Of a stretch of DNA of 32,458 nucleotides, positions 8,649-16,774 are shown in pieces; the stretch's first letter is position 1; every line of letters begins with the position of its first letter. A model generated the notes under the pieces. That model was given only the letters and a program-made list of their open reading frames with translations. It ran no database searches and was not told the DNA's origin. This DNA comes from Acidobacteriaceae bacterium (GTDB taxonomy: Bacteria; Acidobacteriota; Terriglobia; Terriglobales; Acidobacteriaceae). Both the position numbers and the translations under genes were made by a program. The stretch is taken from NCBI GenBank assembly GCA_030041305.1, contig JASHOC010000304.1, forward strand, positions 1 to 32,458. Direction: 5' to 3'.

Positions 8649-9785
8649 CTACCTGGCCAGCAAAATCCACGCATCCAGAAATTGATCGTTGTCCGCGGGC
8701 GAGCCGATGGAGACGCGTAAATGGTCCTGGTACGCAGGCTCCTGCCATGGTTTTACGATCACCCCGCGCGTCAGCAGGCGCTTGGCCAGATCCGCTGCGT
8801 TCTCCCGCGCCTGCACGAAGAGGAAGTTGGCCAGCGAGGGCGCGACGCGATAACCCAGCGATTCAAGCTCCGCCCTCATGCGGCTACGCTCTTTGATGGT
8901 GCGCTCCACAACCTGTTCGACGTAGGCCATATCGTCCAGCGCGGCAATGGCGGCGAGTTGGGCCAGCCGGTTGACATTGAACGGCGCGCGCACGCGATCC
9001 ATCAGGTCGATCATCTCGGGATCGGAAGCAATGGCGTAGCCGACCCGCAATCCCGCCAGCCCATACGCCTTCGAAAACGTGCGCAGGATGAGCCACGGAG
9101 CCTCCGCTTCGTTGTTGAGCATGGCGAAGAAATCCGGATAATCGGGATGGGTGGAGGCGTATTCGCGATACGCCTCATCGAAGACCAGCAGCGTCTCCGG
9201 CGAAAGATGCGCGAGGATGCGGCGCAATCCATCAGCGGTAACCGAAGTGCCCACCGGATTGGAGGGATTGCCGAAGATGACCATGCGCGTCTGAGGCGTG
9301 AGGGCGGCGATCACCGCGTCGATGTCCGGCGCATAGGCGCTATCCACCGGGACGGCGCACACCTGAGCGCCCACCGAACGCGGCCAAATGACGTGAAGAC
9401 CGAACGAGGGAGCGAAGGTGACCACGCGCTCACCCGGAGCGACAAAGGTGTGGACTGAAGTTGCGATCATGTCCTCAGAGCCGTTGCCGAAGATGAACCG
9501 TTCCGGCGCCACCCCAAGACGCGTCGCCATCACCTCGCGCAGCAGATCGCAGGAAGGCTCGGGATAAAGAGCGACTTGCCCGGCGGCCTGAGCGATAGCC
9601 TCGACCACCTTCGGACTCGGGCCATAGGGATTCTCGTTGCTGCCGAGCTTGGCGATTTTTTCAACGCTGTAATGCTTGCGCACATACTCGATCGACAATC
9701 CCGAGTTGTAACGGGGCAGGTCGCGGATCTCCGGCCGCAAGGCGTCGAGAAACAGCTTAGTTTTGTTCAGCGTGCTCGCATCCAT
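8649..9785 (-). CDS. hisC: HisC-like class I/II aminotransferase (histidinol-phosphate aminotransferase family)
   Basis: 378 residues, a complete PLP-dependent fold-type I aminotransferase. KLGSNENPYGPSP (46-58), the GNPSNPVGT segment with Asn176, VFDEAYREYA with Asp203, and the PLP lysine Lys239 in TFSKAYGLAGLRVGY are all intact. A C-terminal Arg (HLRVSIG) would bind the substrate carboxylate. In the family HisC transaminates histidinol phosphate in histidine biosynthesis, but paralogues act on aromatic amino acids or other imidazoles. Here it sits inside a degradation cluster, with 54 bp to the permease upstream and 57 bp to hutU downstream and no other his biosynthesis gene nearby. True HisC activity is therefore not assured. 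It may transaminate histidine or an imidazole derivative. Confidence 0.85.
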   Translation of the reverse strand: MDASTLNKTKLFLDALRPEIRDLPRYNSGLSIEYVRKHYSVEKIAKLGSNENPYGPSPKVVEAIAQAAGQVALYPEPSCDLLREVMATRLGVAPERFIFGNGSEDMIATSVHTFVAPGERVVTFAPSFGLHVIWPRSVGAQVCAVPVDSAYAPDIDAVIAALTPQTRMVIFGNPSNPVGTSVTADGLRRILAHLSPETLLVFDEAYREYASTHPDYPDFFAMLNNEAEAPWLILRTFSKAYGLAGLRVGYAIASDPEMIDLMDRVRAPFNVNRLAQLAAIAALDDMAYVEQVVERTIKERSRMRAELESLGYRVAPSLANFLFVQARENAADLAKRLLTRGVIVKPWQEPAYQDHLRVSIGSPADNDQFLDAWILLAR

Positions 9786-9839
9786 GGGCAGATTCCTATC
9801 CGATCGACTGCATAATGTGGCGCGCTCCGCGGCGCGCCG

Positions 9840-10739
9840 TCAAGCCTGCGCTTCGAGCTCGCCCGGCGCAGGCTGCGCCAGTTGCCGGGAACGTTCTTTG
9901 ATCGCCGACCGCAGCATCATCACCGCGGTATAAACGATGACCACAAAAACCAGCCATCTGAGAGGTCCCAAAGGCATCGACCGCACCAGATACGCCGCCA
10001 GCAAAACGCCGGGGACGCCGCCGATGGTCATGCCGATTGCCGGCTTCCAGCAGTAGCGCTGTTTGCGAATGAAGCGGATGCTGCCGATGGTGCCCAGAAA
10101 GGCCACTGAGCCCATCATGATGGGAAAAGCCGCGATGGGGCTCATGCCCAGCAGGTACACCACCACCATGCAGGGAGCGAAAAAGCCGATGCCCAGGGTC
10201 ATCAAGGCGCCCAGAACCAGATTGGCGACAATGCCGATGGCCAGTTTGTACCCCTGGAGGCCGAGCAGGTTGCCGCCAATGGGCAGCAGGTGAAAGATCG
10301 TCATGAGCATGAACCCGCTCGTCACCAGCAGAGTCGAGCCCAGTCCGATCTGGATCTTTCGCCGCGGCCAGCCGGCAACCACACCGGCGCCCAGCCAGGC
10401 GCCCAGAGACGCCGCGATAATCATCAACACCAGGGTCTTGATGTCCACATCGACGATGGACATGAAAATAAGGCCCTCGGCAACAGCGGGCAGCGTGATG
10501 CCGATATTGAGCGTGCCCGGAATATCTTCGTCAGGCACCAGGTTCCAGAGCTTGTAAACGGCGGTGGTGGGGGCGAAGCACCCGATGCCAAGAGTGTCGA
10601 AGAAGAGCATGAAGAGGCCGATGGCGCAGTCGCGCACCCTGGGCAGCGAAGCCTTGCGATTGCGATACACTTCCATGGCCCACACAGCGCAGAAAATCAC
10701 GCTGCAAACCGACAGGGCCAAACATAGGATGCTCTTCAT
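9840..10739 (-). CDS. TauE/SafE family membrane permease
   Basis: 299 residues, mostly hydrophobic, with about 7-8 predicted transmembrane helices. The two halves carry the same motif, TLGIGCFAP at 49-57 and TLGIGFFAP at 181-189. This shows the internal duplication typical of TauE/SafE (DUF81) permeases, many of which move small organic or sulfur anions. The start ATG at 10739 has only a weak ribosome site. No classical histidine permease (HutT, HutM or ABC HutXWV) is visible in the window, so this protein is a candidate transporter for a pathway compound such as urocanate, an imidazole acid or formylglutamate. That is inference from its position between hutH and the aminotransferase. Confidence 0.85.
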   Translation of the reverse strand: MKSILCLALSVCSVIFCAVWAMEVYRNRKASLPRVRDCAIGLFMLFFDTLGIGCFAPTTAVYKLWNLVPDEDIPGTLNIGITLPAVAEGLIFMSIVDVDIKTLVLMIIAASLGAWLGAGVVAGWPRRKIQIGLGSTLLVTSGFMLMTIFHLLPIGGNLLGLQGYKLAIGIVANLVLGALMTLGIGFFAPCMVVVYLLGMSPIAAFPIMMGSVAFLGTIGSIRFIRKQRYCWKPAIGMTIGGVPGVLLAAYLVRSMPLGPLRWLVFVVIVYTAVMMLRSAIKERSRQLAQPAPGELEAQA

Positions 10740-10871
10740 ACGCAGAATCTCGATTGCTCAACTCAATCCGGGGGAATCAACGGTCCTCAAACCTGATGGA
10801 GCGGGTCTTGGCCGCCCCGAGGAATCGCGCTGCGCGCCGTTCTCTGCGCGACGATTTCCGATTCCGTGTTC

Positions 10872-12440
10872 TCAGTCTATATCGAAGCTGCGACTCGGAC
10901 CGCGACTCACCTCAACGCCACTGGGTTGAGCCATTGCGCCCTGAAAGTCGATGTCGTTGAGCCAACCGCCCGCGATGAATTTTTCCGCCTTGCGCATCGG
11001 ACCGGAAAGGACACAATCCTGCGTCCAGCCCGGGACGTGGTCGCGGAAACGGCGCATGGCCTCCCGCAGCACGGGCGCCGTCGAATCGTCTTCACGCAGG
11101 TCAATCGCGCGCGTGCCGGCCAGCAATTCGATGGCGATGATTTTACGCGCCAGGTTCACCGACTGCTGTAGTTTCAGCGCAGCGGTCATGCCCATGCTCA
11201 CAAAATCCTCCTGGCTTCCGCTGGTGGGCAGCGAGCCTGTGGATGCGGGCGTCGCCAGCACGCGCATTTCCGCGAAGAGCGCGGCCGCGGTCACTTGCGC
11301 CATCATCAGGCCCGACTCCAAACCGGGCGATGCGGCCAAAAACGCGGGCAACCCTTCATTGAGGCTGGGGTTCACAAGGCGCTCGATGCGCCGCTCCGAG
11401 ATGCCGGCAAGCTGGCACAAGGCGATGGCCAGAAAATCCAGGCTGAGCGCCAGCGGCGCGCCGTGGAAATTGCCGCCGGAAAGAATGTCTTCATCGAAAA
11501 CCAGCGGATTGTCGGTGGCGCTATTCAGCTCGATTTCGAAGACGCGGCGCGCCTCCCGCAACGCATCCCACGCGGCGCCATGGACCTGGGGAATGCAGCG
11601 GAGGCAATAGGCGTCCTGAATGCGCCGGTTTTGCCCCTGCATGCGAGGGATGCCGCTGTCTGCGAGGAGGCGCCGCATGTGCGCCGCGCTGTGAATCTGG
11701 CCCGGATGGGGACGCACCGCATGGAACCGCGCGTCGAAAGGAACCGGCGTTCCACGAAGGGCCTCCATGGTCAATGCCGCCGCGGTTTGCGCAGCCACAA
11801 ACAGTTTTTCCAGTTCGTGCAACTGCAGGCAGGCGATGGACAACATGGCTTGCGTACCATTCAAGAGCGAAATGCCTTCTTTCGCCTCGAGCTTGAGAGG
11901 CTCGAGGCCGACAGCGCGCAAGCACGCGAGCGACGGCTGCACATCGCCTTCGAATTCCGCGTCACCTTCGCCAATCAGAGTGAGCGCCATGTGCGCCAGC
12001 GGAGCCAGATCGCCGCTTGCGCCCACGCTGCCGCGCGCCGGAATCACGGGCGTAATGCCATAATTCAACAGATCGCAAATGCGTTCCGCGATCACTGGCC
12101 GTATGCCCGAGCATCCCTTGGCCAACACATTGGCGCGGATCACCATCAGCCCGCGCACCACCTCGCGCTCCAGCGGCTCGCCCACGCCGCAGCAGTGGGA
12201 GCGCACCAGGTTGACCTGCATCGCCTCGATCTCCGAGGTGTCCAAAGCGATATCCGCCAGCAAACCGACGCCCGTATTCAGTGCGTATATTGGTTGGCCG
12301 CTGCACACCGCTGCCTCCACAAAGCGGCGGGAGGAGGACATGTTTTCGATGCCGGATGGAGAAATGCAAACTTGAGCGTTGCTGTAAGAAACGGCAATAA
12401 CTTCTTCCAGCTTCAGGCTTCTACCATCTAGCTGAACCAT
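10872..12440 (-). CDS. hutH: Histidine ammonia-lyase HutH
   Basis: 522 residues. It removes ammonia from L-histidine to give urocanate, the first and committed step. The Ala141-Ser142-Gly143 triad in SVGASGDLAPLAH is the site that cyclises to the MIO electrophile. YALNTGVGLLAD (52-63) supplies the conserved tyrosine loop, and SLLNGTQAM, YCLRCIPQVHG and SQEDFVSMG are further lyase signatures. The first ~500 residues match the family; the last ~20 are variable. The ATG at 12440 has no clear ribosome site. The gene stands 90 bp downstream of hutF and 132 bp upstream of the permease, wider gaps than elsewhere, so an internal promoter is possible. No confident promoter boxes were found. Confidence 0.97.
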   Translation of the reverse strand: MVQLDGRSLKLEEVIAVSYSNAQVCISPSGIENMSSSRRFVEAAVCSGQPIYALNTGVGLLADIALDTSEIEAMQVNLVRSHCCGVGEPLEREVVRGLMVIRANVLAKGCSGIRPVIAERICDLLNYGITPVIPARGSVGASGDLAPLAHMALTLIGEGDAEFEGDVQPSLACLRAVGLEPLKLEAKEGISLLNGTQAMLSIACLQLHELEKLFVAAQTAAALTMEALRGTPVPFDARFHAVRPHPGQIHSAAHMRRLLADSGIPRMQGQNRRIQDAYCLRCIPQVHGAAWDALREARRVFEIELNSATDNPLVFDEDILSGGNFHGAPLALSLDFLAIALCQLAGISERRIERLVNPSLNEGLPAFLAASPGLESGLMMAQVTAAALFAEMRVLATPASTGSLPTSGSQEDFVSMGMTAALKLQQSVNLARKIIAIELLAGTRAIDLREDDSTAPVLREAMRRFRDHVPGWTQDCVLSGPMRKAEKFIAGGWLNDIDFQGAMAQPSGVEVSRGPSRSFDID

Positions 12441-12530
12441 GGAGTCATTCTATGGAGAAGCCGCCCGGGAGTGAATGGACAATCCACGCTTATAACCGTG
12501 TTTTAGCGGGGTTTGCATGGTTTCCTGGGT

Positions 12531-13952
12531 TTAGAACCGCGGCATCGCCGCCTGAAAATCCGTCCGAATCGACCCCGATTCAATGCGGCCTGCGAGCTCC
12601 CGATACCGGCAAACGATTTCCGCCGCCTGGGCGTGCCTGCCCTCCTGGACAATCATGCGCCCCTCGGTCGCCACGTCGCGAATCGCGGTGCGCTCCAGGC
12701 CAAAGACAACCATCGGCAACAGCTCGCGGGGCGGTACCCCGACAATCGAAACGTCGTCGAGATCGATGGTGAAAAAGTCCGCGGGGCGCCCCGCTTCGAG
12801 CGACCCGGTGCTCAGGCCCAGGCTGGTGGCGCCGCCCTGGGTGGCGTAGCGGAACAGCCGTGACGAAATATCTTCGCCGTCGATCCCGTCTAGAAGAAGA
12901 CGTCTTTGGCGCTTGAGCCGCAAATGGTAATCGAGCTCGCGAGCGTCTTCGAACAAGTTGATGTTGGCCTGACTATCGGAGCCGAAACAAAACAGAATTC
13001 CCCTCTCGATCGCACTACGGGCGTCAATGATTCCATCGCCGAGATTGCGCTCGGTAGTGGGGCAGGCGCAGATGACGGCCCCGGCGTCGGCAATGGCTTC
13101 TACTTCGTCAGCCGCGGTGTGAATCGCGTGCACCAGCGTCATACGGTTTGAAAGCAGACCGGAGCGGGCCAGCAAGCGGATGGGAGGATCCCCATGCTCG
13201 CGTTCGCAGGCGGCGATTTCGGCGGTTTGTTCGGCGGCGTGCAGATGAATGGGCAGGCCGCGCACCTCGGCCCATTCCGCAATGCGCGTCAGATCGTCCA
13301 GCTTCAGGCCGCGGATGCTGTGCGGCGCCACGCCCATCGATACCGTGGAGGACGCGTTGAGAAGATCGGCCGCCAGATATTCGGTGTTCCTCAGATATTC
13401 ATCGCCGCTTTCATAAAAGCGCTGCTGCCCGGCTTCCTGAGGCAGAGCATAGCCGGCGCGGGCGTAGGCTGCGCGCAACATGCAGATGCGCAGGCCCACG
13501 GATTCGGCCGCTTCAATCACGCGCTTGGCCAGCAGGTTGGGATCGTCATAGGGCGTCCCGTCAGGCCGCGCGTGTACATAATGAAACTCGCCCACCGCGG
13601 TGATTCCCGAGAGCGCCATTTCCAGAAAAGCCATGCGCGCCACGTTGAAAACATCGTCCGGTTCAAGATGGGCCGCGGCCTGGTAAATCATTTTGCGCCA
13701 AGCCCAGAAATCGTCCCCATGGGGCCCGCCATGTTCGGCCACGCCGCGGATCAATCGCTGAAAGCTATGCGAGTGCGCATTGACGAGGCCCGGAAGGAGC
13801 GCCTTGCCCGCCATCCGCACCACTGCCGCGCCGCCCGCCACCCGCTCGGAACTTGTTGCGAGAATGACGCCATCGTCGCCAACCAGAAGCCCCGCGCCGG
13901 AACGGAACGCGTCACCGGTGTAGAGAAGATCGGGAAGATACAACGTCGGCAT
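12531..13952 (-). CDS. hutF: Formimidoylglutamate deiminase HutF
   Basis: 473 residues from ATG 13952, chosen because a GGAG lies 11 bp upstream and MPTLYLPDLLYTG matches the family N-terminus. A GTG at 14000 would add 16 residues without a clear ribosome site. The enzyme is an amidohydrolase that turns N-formimino-L-glutamate into N-formyl-L-glutamate plus ammonia. Zinc-site residues are visible: NAHSHSFQR (His60, His62), HLHAAEQ, LVHAIH and the Asp of CFGSDSQANI. The RNLGDG-type segment and GEFHYVHA are typical of HutF rather than of guanine deaminase. Its presence fixes the pathway as the HutF route, which needs a formylglutamate deformylase next. Confidence 0.94.
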   Translation of the reverse strand: MPTLYLPDLLYTGDAFRSGAGLLVGDDGVILATSSERVAGGAAVVRMAGKALLPGLVNAHSHSFQRLIRGVAEHGGPHGDDFWAWRKMIYQAAAHLEPDDVFNVARMAFLEMALSGITAVGEFHYVHARPDGTPYDDPNLLAKRVIEAAESVGLRICMLRAAYARAGYALPQEAGQQRFYESGDEYLRNTEYLAADLLNASSTVSMGVAPHSIRGLKLDDLTRIAEWAEVRGLPIHLHAAEQTAEIAACEREHGDPPIRLLARSGLLSNRMTLVHAIHTAADEVEAIADAGAVICACPTTERNLGDGIIDARSAIERGILFCFGSDSQANINLFEDARELDYHLRLKRQRRLLLDGIDGEDISSRLFRYATQGGATSLGLSTGSLEAGRPADFFTIDLDDVSIVGVPPRELLPMVVFGLERTAIRDVATEGRMIVQEGRHAQAAEIVCRYRELAGRIESGSIRTDFQAAMPRF

Positions 13953-14094
13953 GCGAGCGATAGCTCCGGACGAAGATAAGCGCGCTTCCGGTAAATTCAC
14001 TCTTGCACTTTGCTCTGGAAACGACAGTCCTTTAGAAATCGTAGCGGCAGCCGAGGGTTAAAGTGCAGCGCATCGCACGGCAATTGCCGCCATG

Positions 14095-14125
14095 AAACCA
14101 GCATTCCCATTTTGTAAGCTGGCTT
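14095..14125 (-). terminator. Possible weak terminator or 3' hairpin after the M20 gene
   Basis: Arms AAACCAGC (14095-14102) and GCTGGCTT (14118-14125) form an 8-bp stem in the minus-strand RNA (one G-U pair) with a 15-nt loop, followed by only UUU. It lies in the 227-bp gene-free stretch between the M20 stop and the hutF start. The large loop and short U run make it a weak candidate. Confidence 0.25.
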
Positions 14126-14179
14126 GGCGCGCAAAGATGCGGAGAAACGCTCGCTTGATCGCCGATTCAACGCCGGCGG

Positions 14180-15319
14180 TTATCCCTCTGGACTTAGCAA
14201 AAGCTGCTTCACGGCTTCTGTCCATTCTTCTAATTCATCTTCGGGAATGCGCTCGCGTTCGCTGTGAGCCGTCTCCATGTCGCCGGGGCCGACGACCACG
14301 GCTTCGTTCACCAATCCCGCAAACCGAGTGGCTTCCGATCCGAACGAGATGCCGGTTTCGGGTCGGCCCAGAATGCGGCTGAGCGCCGCGCCCAGGCCGG
14401 AGTCGGAGTGATTGCGAAAGCCGGCGTCCGCGCGCACAATGCTCACATCGAGAGCGCATCCAGGATTCTTTGCCGCAACTTCCGTGGCCAATTGCTCGAC
14501 CGTCTCGCCGCCGTGCTTGGGGTCTTCCCCGGGCAGCGGACGCCATTCAACCAGCAAGGTGCACGCTCCCGGAACCATATTTTTAGCCGATCCGCCATGG
14601 ATGACGCCGGCATTGAAGGTGGTGTACGGCGGATTGAAACGCGCATCGCGCGGTTTCTCGCCGCTCCGCTGCCACTGCTTGAGGGCGACGATGAGCGCGG
14701 CCGCCGCATCGATGGCCGAGACTCCTCGATCCGGAAAGGCGCTGTGCGCCTCGCGCCCCGTGACGCGCACCTCTGCCAGTCCGTACCCTTTGCCTGTCGT
14801 CGCGGGATGGAGAGATGTCGGCTCGCACACCACGGCGCGGCGCGCGCGGATTTGGCCGCTGGCCGCGAGCTTCGCCGCTCCAATGCATCCGATCTCTTCT
14901 TCCGCTGTGAAGGCAAACGCCACTGGCGCGGGCAAGGCCTCGGGATGCACCTCGAGCGCCGCGCACAGCAATCCCGCCATCGAACCTTTCACATCGCAAG
15001 CGCCGCAACCATGAAGCGCGCCATCCTGCTCGCGAAGCTCGGTGGCGCCGGTCCATCCGCTTTGAAACGGCACCGTGTCGGTGTGGCATACAAAGAGCAA
15101 CTCCACCTCCGGGAGCGCACTTTGAAAGCGGCCCGGAAACGCAAGCATATTGGCTTTTTCAATGCCGTCAGCGGCAATATACGGAAGCCGTTGCGTAAGC
15201 CAATCACGCGGCGCGAGAATTTCTTCCACCGCATCGAGGAGCGGAAGATTCGTCGTGGAGCTGACGCTGGGAATCGCCACCAATGTGCGCAAAATTTCTT
15301 TTTGCAGGTCTCTACTCAT
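14180..15319 (-). CDS. M20 family metallo-deacylase (ArgE/DapE-like), possible N-formylglutamate deformylase substitute
   Basis: 379 residues. The di-zinc site of M20 amidohydrolases is intact: CHTDT (His79, Asp81), CDVKGS (Asp109), TAEEE (Glu140 catalytic, Glu141), CEPT (Glu166) and GDMETAHSERE (His352). The dimerisation domain (about 178-290) contains GREAHSAFPDRG and NAGVIHGGSAKNMVPG, as in acetylornithine deacetylase. It removes an N-acyl group from an amino acid in this family. ArgE of E. coli also accepts N-formyl substrates such as formylmethionine. Lying between hutI and hutF, 30 bp from hutI, and with no HutG in the window, it is a plausible enzyme for N-formylglutamate to glutamate plus formate. 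Ordinary ArgE activity remains possible. Confidence 0.9.
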   Translation of the reverse strand: MSRDLQKEILRTLVAIPSVSSTTNLPLLDAVEEILAPRDWLTQRLPYIAADGIEKANMLAFPGRFQSALPEVELLFVCHTDTVPFQSGWTGATELREQDGALHGCGACDVKGSMAGLLCAALEVHPEALPAPVAFAFTAEEEIGCIGAAKLAASGQIRARRAVVCEPTSLHPATTGKGYGLAEVRVTGREAHSAFPDRGVSAIDAAAALIVALKQWQRSGEKPRDARFNPPYTTFNAGVIHGGSAKNMVPGACTLLVEWRPLPGEDPKHGGETVEQLATEVAAKNPGCALDVSIVRADAGFRNHSDSGLGAALSRILGRPETGISFGSEATRFAGLVNEAVVVGPGDMETAHSERERIPEDELEEWTEAVKQLLLSPEG

Positions 15320-15349
15320 GGAATTCGTTGACGTGCCCCGCGGCGCGAT

Positions 15350-16705
15350 CTAAATCACTTCGACCCCACCACTAAAGACGCGCGGACGCGTCGGAGCCGC
15401 GATAAAGTAGGCGAGTTCGCGGTAGTCTTCGCAATCATGAATGACAAAGTCCGCCCTTTTGCCGGGTTCGAGAGAACCCACTTCATGCGCCATCTCGAGG
15501 CTGGCCGCGGCATTAATGGTCGAGGCTACGATCGCCTCGCTGGGCAGCATGCGCAAATAGAGCGCGGCCAGCGTGATGATGAACGGCATCGAAGGCGTCG
15601 GCGACGACCCCGGGTTGAAGTCCGAAGCAATCACCGGCGCTAAGCCTGCGGCGATCATGGCGCGCGCGTTGGGATACTCGCTGCGGCTGAGAGCAAAAAC
15701 CGAAGCCGGCAGGAGCACGGGCTGCACGCCGGCTTTGCGCAGAGCCTCGAAACCGTCGGCGTCGGTGCACTCCAAATGGTCCGCGGTGTTTGCTCCCAAC
15801 TCGGCCGCGAGCCGTGCACCGCCGTCGGCGCGAAACTGTTCCACGTGCATGCGCAGGCCCAAGCCATTCCGCATTGCCGCCAACAGTACGCGCCGCGCCT
15901 CTTCCACGGTGAATGCATGTTCGTCGCAGAAGACATCGCAATACCGCGCCAATGAGCCCTCCGCAACTTGCGGAATGAGCCGGTCGATAATGATCTGCAA
16001 ATAGCCTTCGCGATCGTCGCGAAATTCCGGCGGGACCATGTGCGCCGCAAGCAGCGTAGGCACAATGCGCAGCGGCGTCTGCTCCTTAAGGGATTTCAGC
16101 ACGCCGAGAATTTTCAGCTCCGACTCTTCGCTGAGCCCGTAGCCCGATTTGGCCTCGATCGCAGTGACGCCGCTGGCCAGAAACCATTGTGCATGACGCG
16201 TGGCGGCGCGCAAGAGCTCATCGCCGCTTGCTTTGCGTGTGGCTGCGAGCGTGGAGGCAATGCCGCCTCCGGCGGCGGCAATCTCCTGATATGTGCAGCC
16301 CGCGATTCTTTGCTCGAAATCGCCGATGCGGTTGCCGCCGAAGACTAAGTGGGTGTGCGCGTCCACAAATCCCGGCAGGACGGCGCGACCGCCGGCGTCG
16401 ATTGCCTCCACGTCACGCGGCAGGTGCGGAGACAGTTCGCGATACGATCCAATGGCGGAAACGCGGCCGTTTTCGACGTACATCGCCGCATCGCGCAGCA
16501 ACCCCAGTTCCGTCAATTCCGCGCCAGACCGAGGCCGGGCCGGACCTGCCAGGGTTAAGAGTTGCCCGCAATTGACCACAACGAACGAACGGCGTTGCTC
16601 CCCTTCGCGGCGAGCTGGCGCGACCCTTCCTGTCTCGGTGGCCATGTGGGTTTGATTTTCGAACGCAAGATCGGGAGTCGCGCCGGAGTCGGACGTGGCT
16701 TTCAC
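15350..16705 (-). CDS. hutI: Imidazolonepropionase HutI
   Basis: 451 residues from GTG 16705, which has AAGGA about 12 bp upstream. An ATG at 16645 (20 residues shorter) is possible but has no ribosome site. Homology begins near residue 41 (FVVVNCGQLLTLAG), so the leader is longer than usual. HutI opens the imidazolone ring of 4-imidazolone-5-propionate to give N-formimino-L-glutamate. Metal and substrate residues are intact: DAHTHLVFGGNR (His117, His119), KSGYGLS, HMVPPEFR, CDEHAFT, LRMHVEQF, and ASDFNPGSSPTPSM. It is the first gene of the hut run in its direction. No convincing promoter was found in the 69 bp between it and the ankyrin gene. Confidence 0.96.
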   Translation of the reverse strand: MKATSDSGATPDLAFENQTHMATETGRVAPARREGEQRRSFVVVNCGQLLTLAGPARPRSGAELTELGLLRDAAMYVENGRVSAIGSYRELSPHLPRDVEAIDAGGRAVLPGFVDAHTHLVFGGNRIGDFEQRIAGCTYQEIAAAGGGIASTLAATRKASGDELLRAATRHAQWFLASGVTAIEAKSGYGLSEESELKILGVLKSLKEQTPLRIVPTLLAAHMVPPEFRDDREGYLQIIIDRLIPQVAEGSLARYCDVFCDEHAFTVEEARRVLLAAMRNGLGLRMHVEQFRADGGARLAAELGANTADHLECTDADGFEALRKAGVQPVLLPASVFALSRSEYPNARAMIAAGLAPVIASDFNPGSSPTPSMPFIITLAALYLRMLPSEAIVASTINAAASLEMAHEVGSLEPGKRADFVIHDCEDYRELAYFIAAPTRPRVFSGGVEVI

Positions 16706-16774
16706 TGAGGAGTTCTATCCTTTTTGCCGAAAGGCGGCATTTGGTTCCCGAACGGCTTCCGCACCGCTGACCAG

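Noticed and set aside
14264..15331. 355-residue open frame on the + strand opposite the M20 gene
   Set aside because: It is a high-GC antisense shadow; the minus-strand gene has all its metal ligands.
16729..16742. Small TGCCG/CGGCA hairpin between hutI and the ankyrin gene
   Set aside because: Only 5 bp of stem, and in the direction of transcription it is followed by A rather than U; it overlaps the region of the hutI ribosome site.
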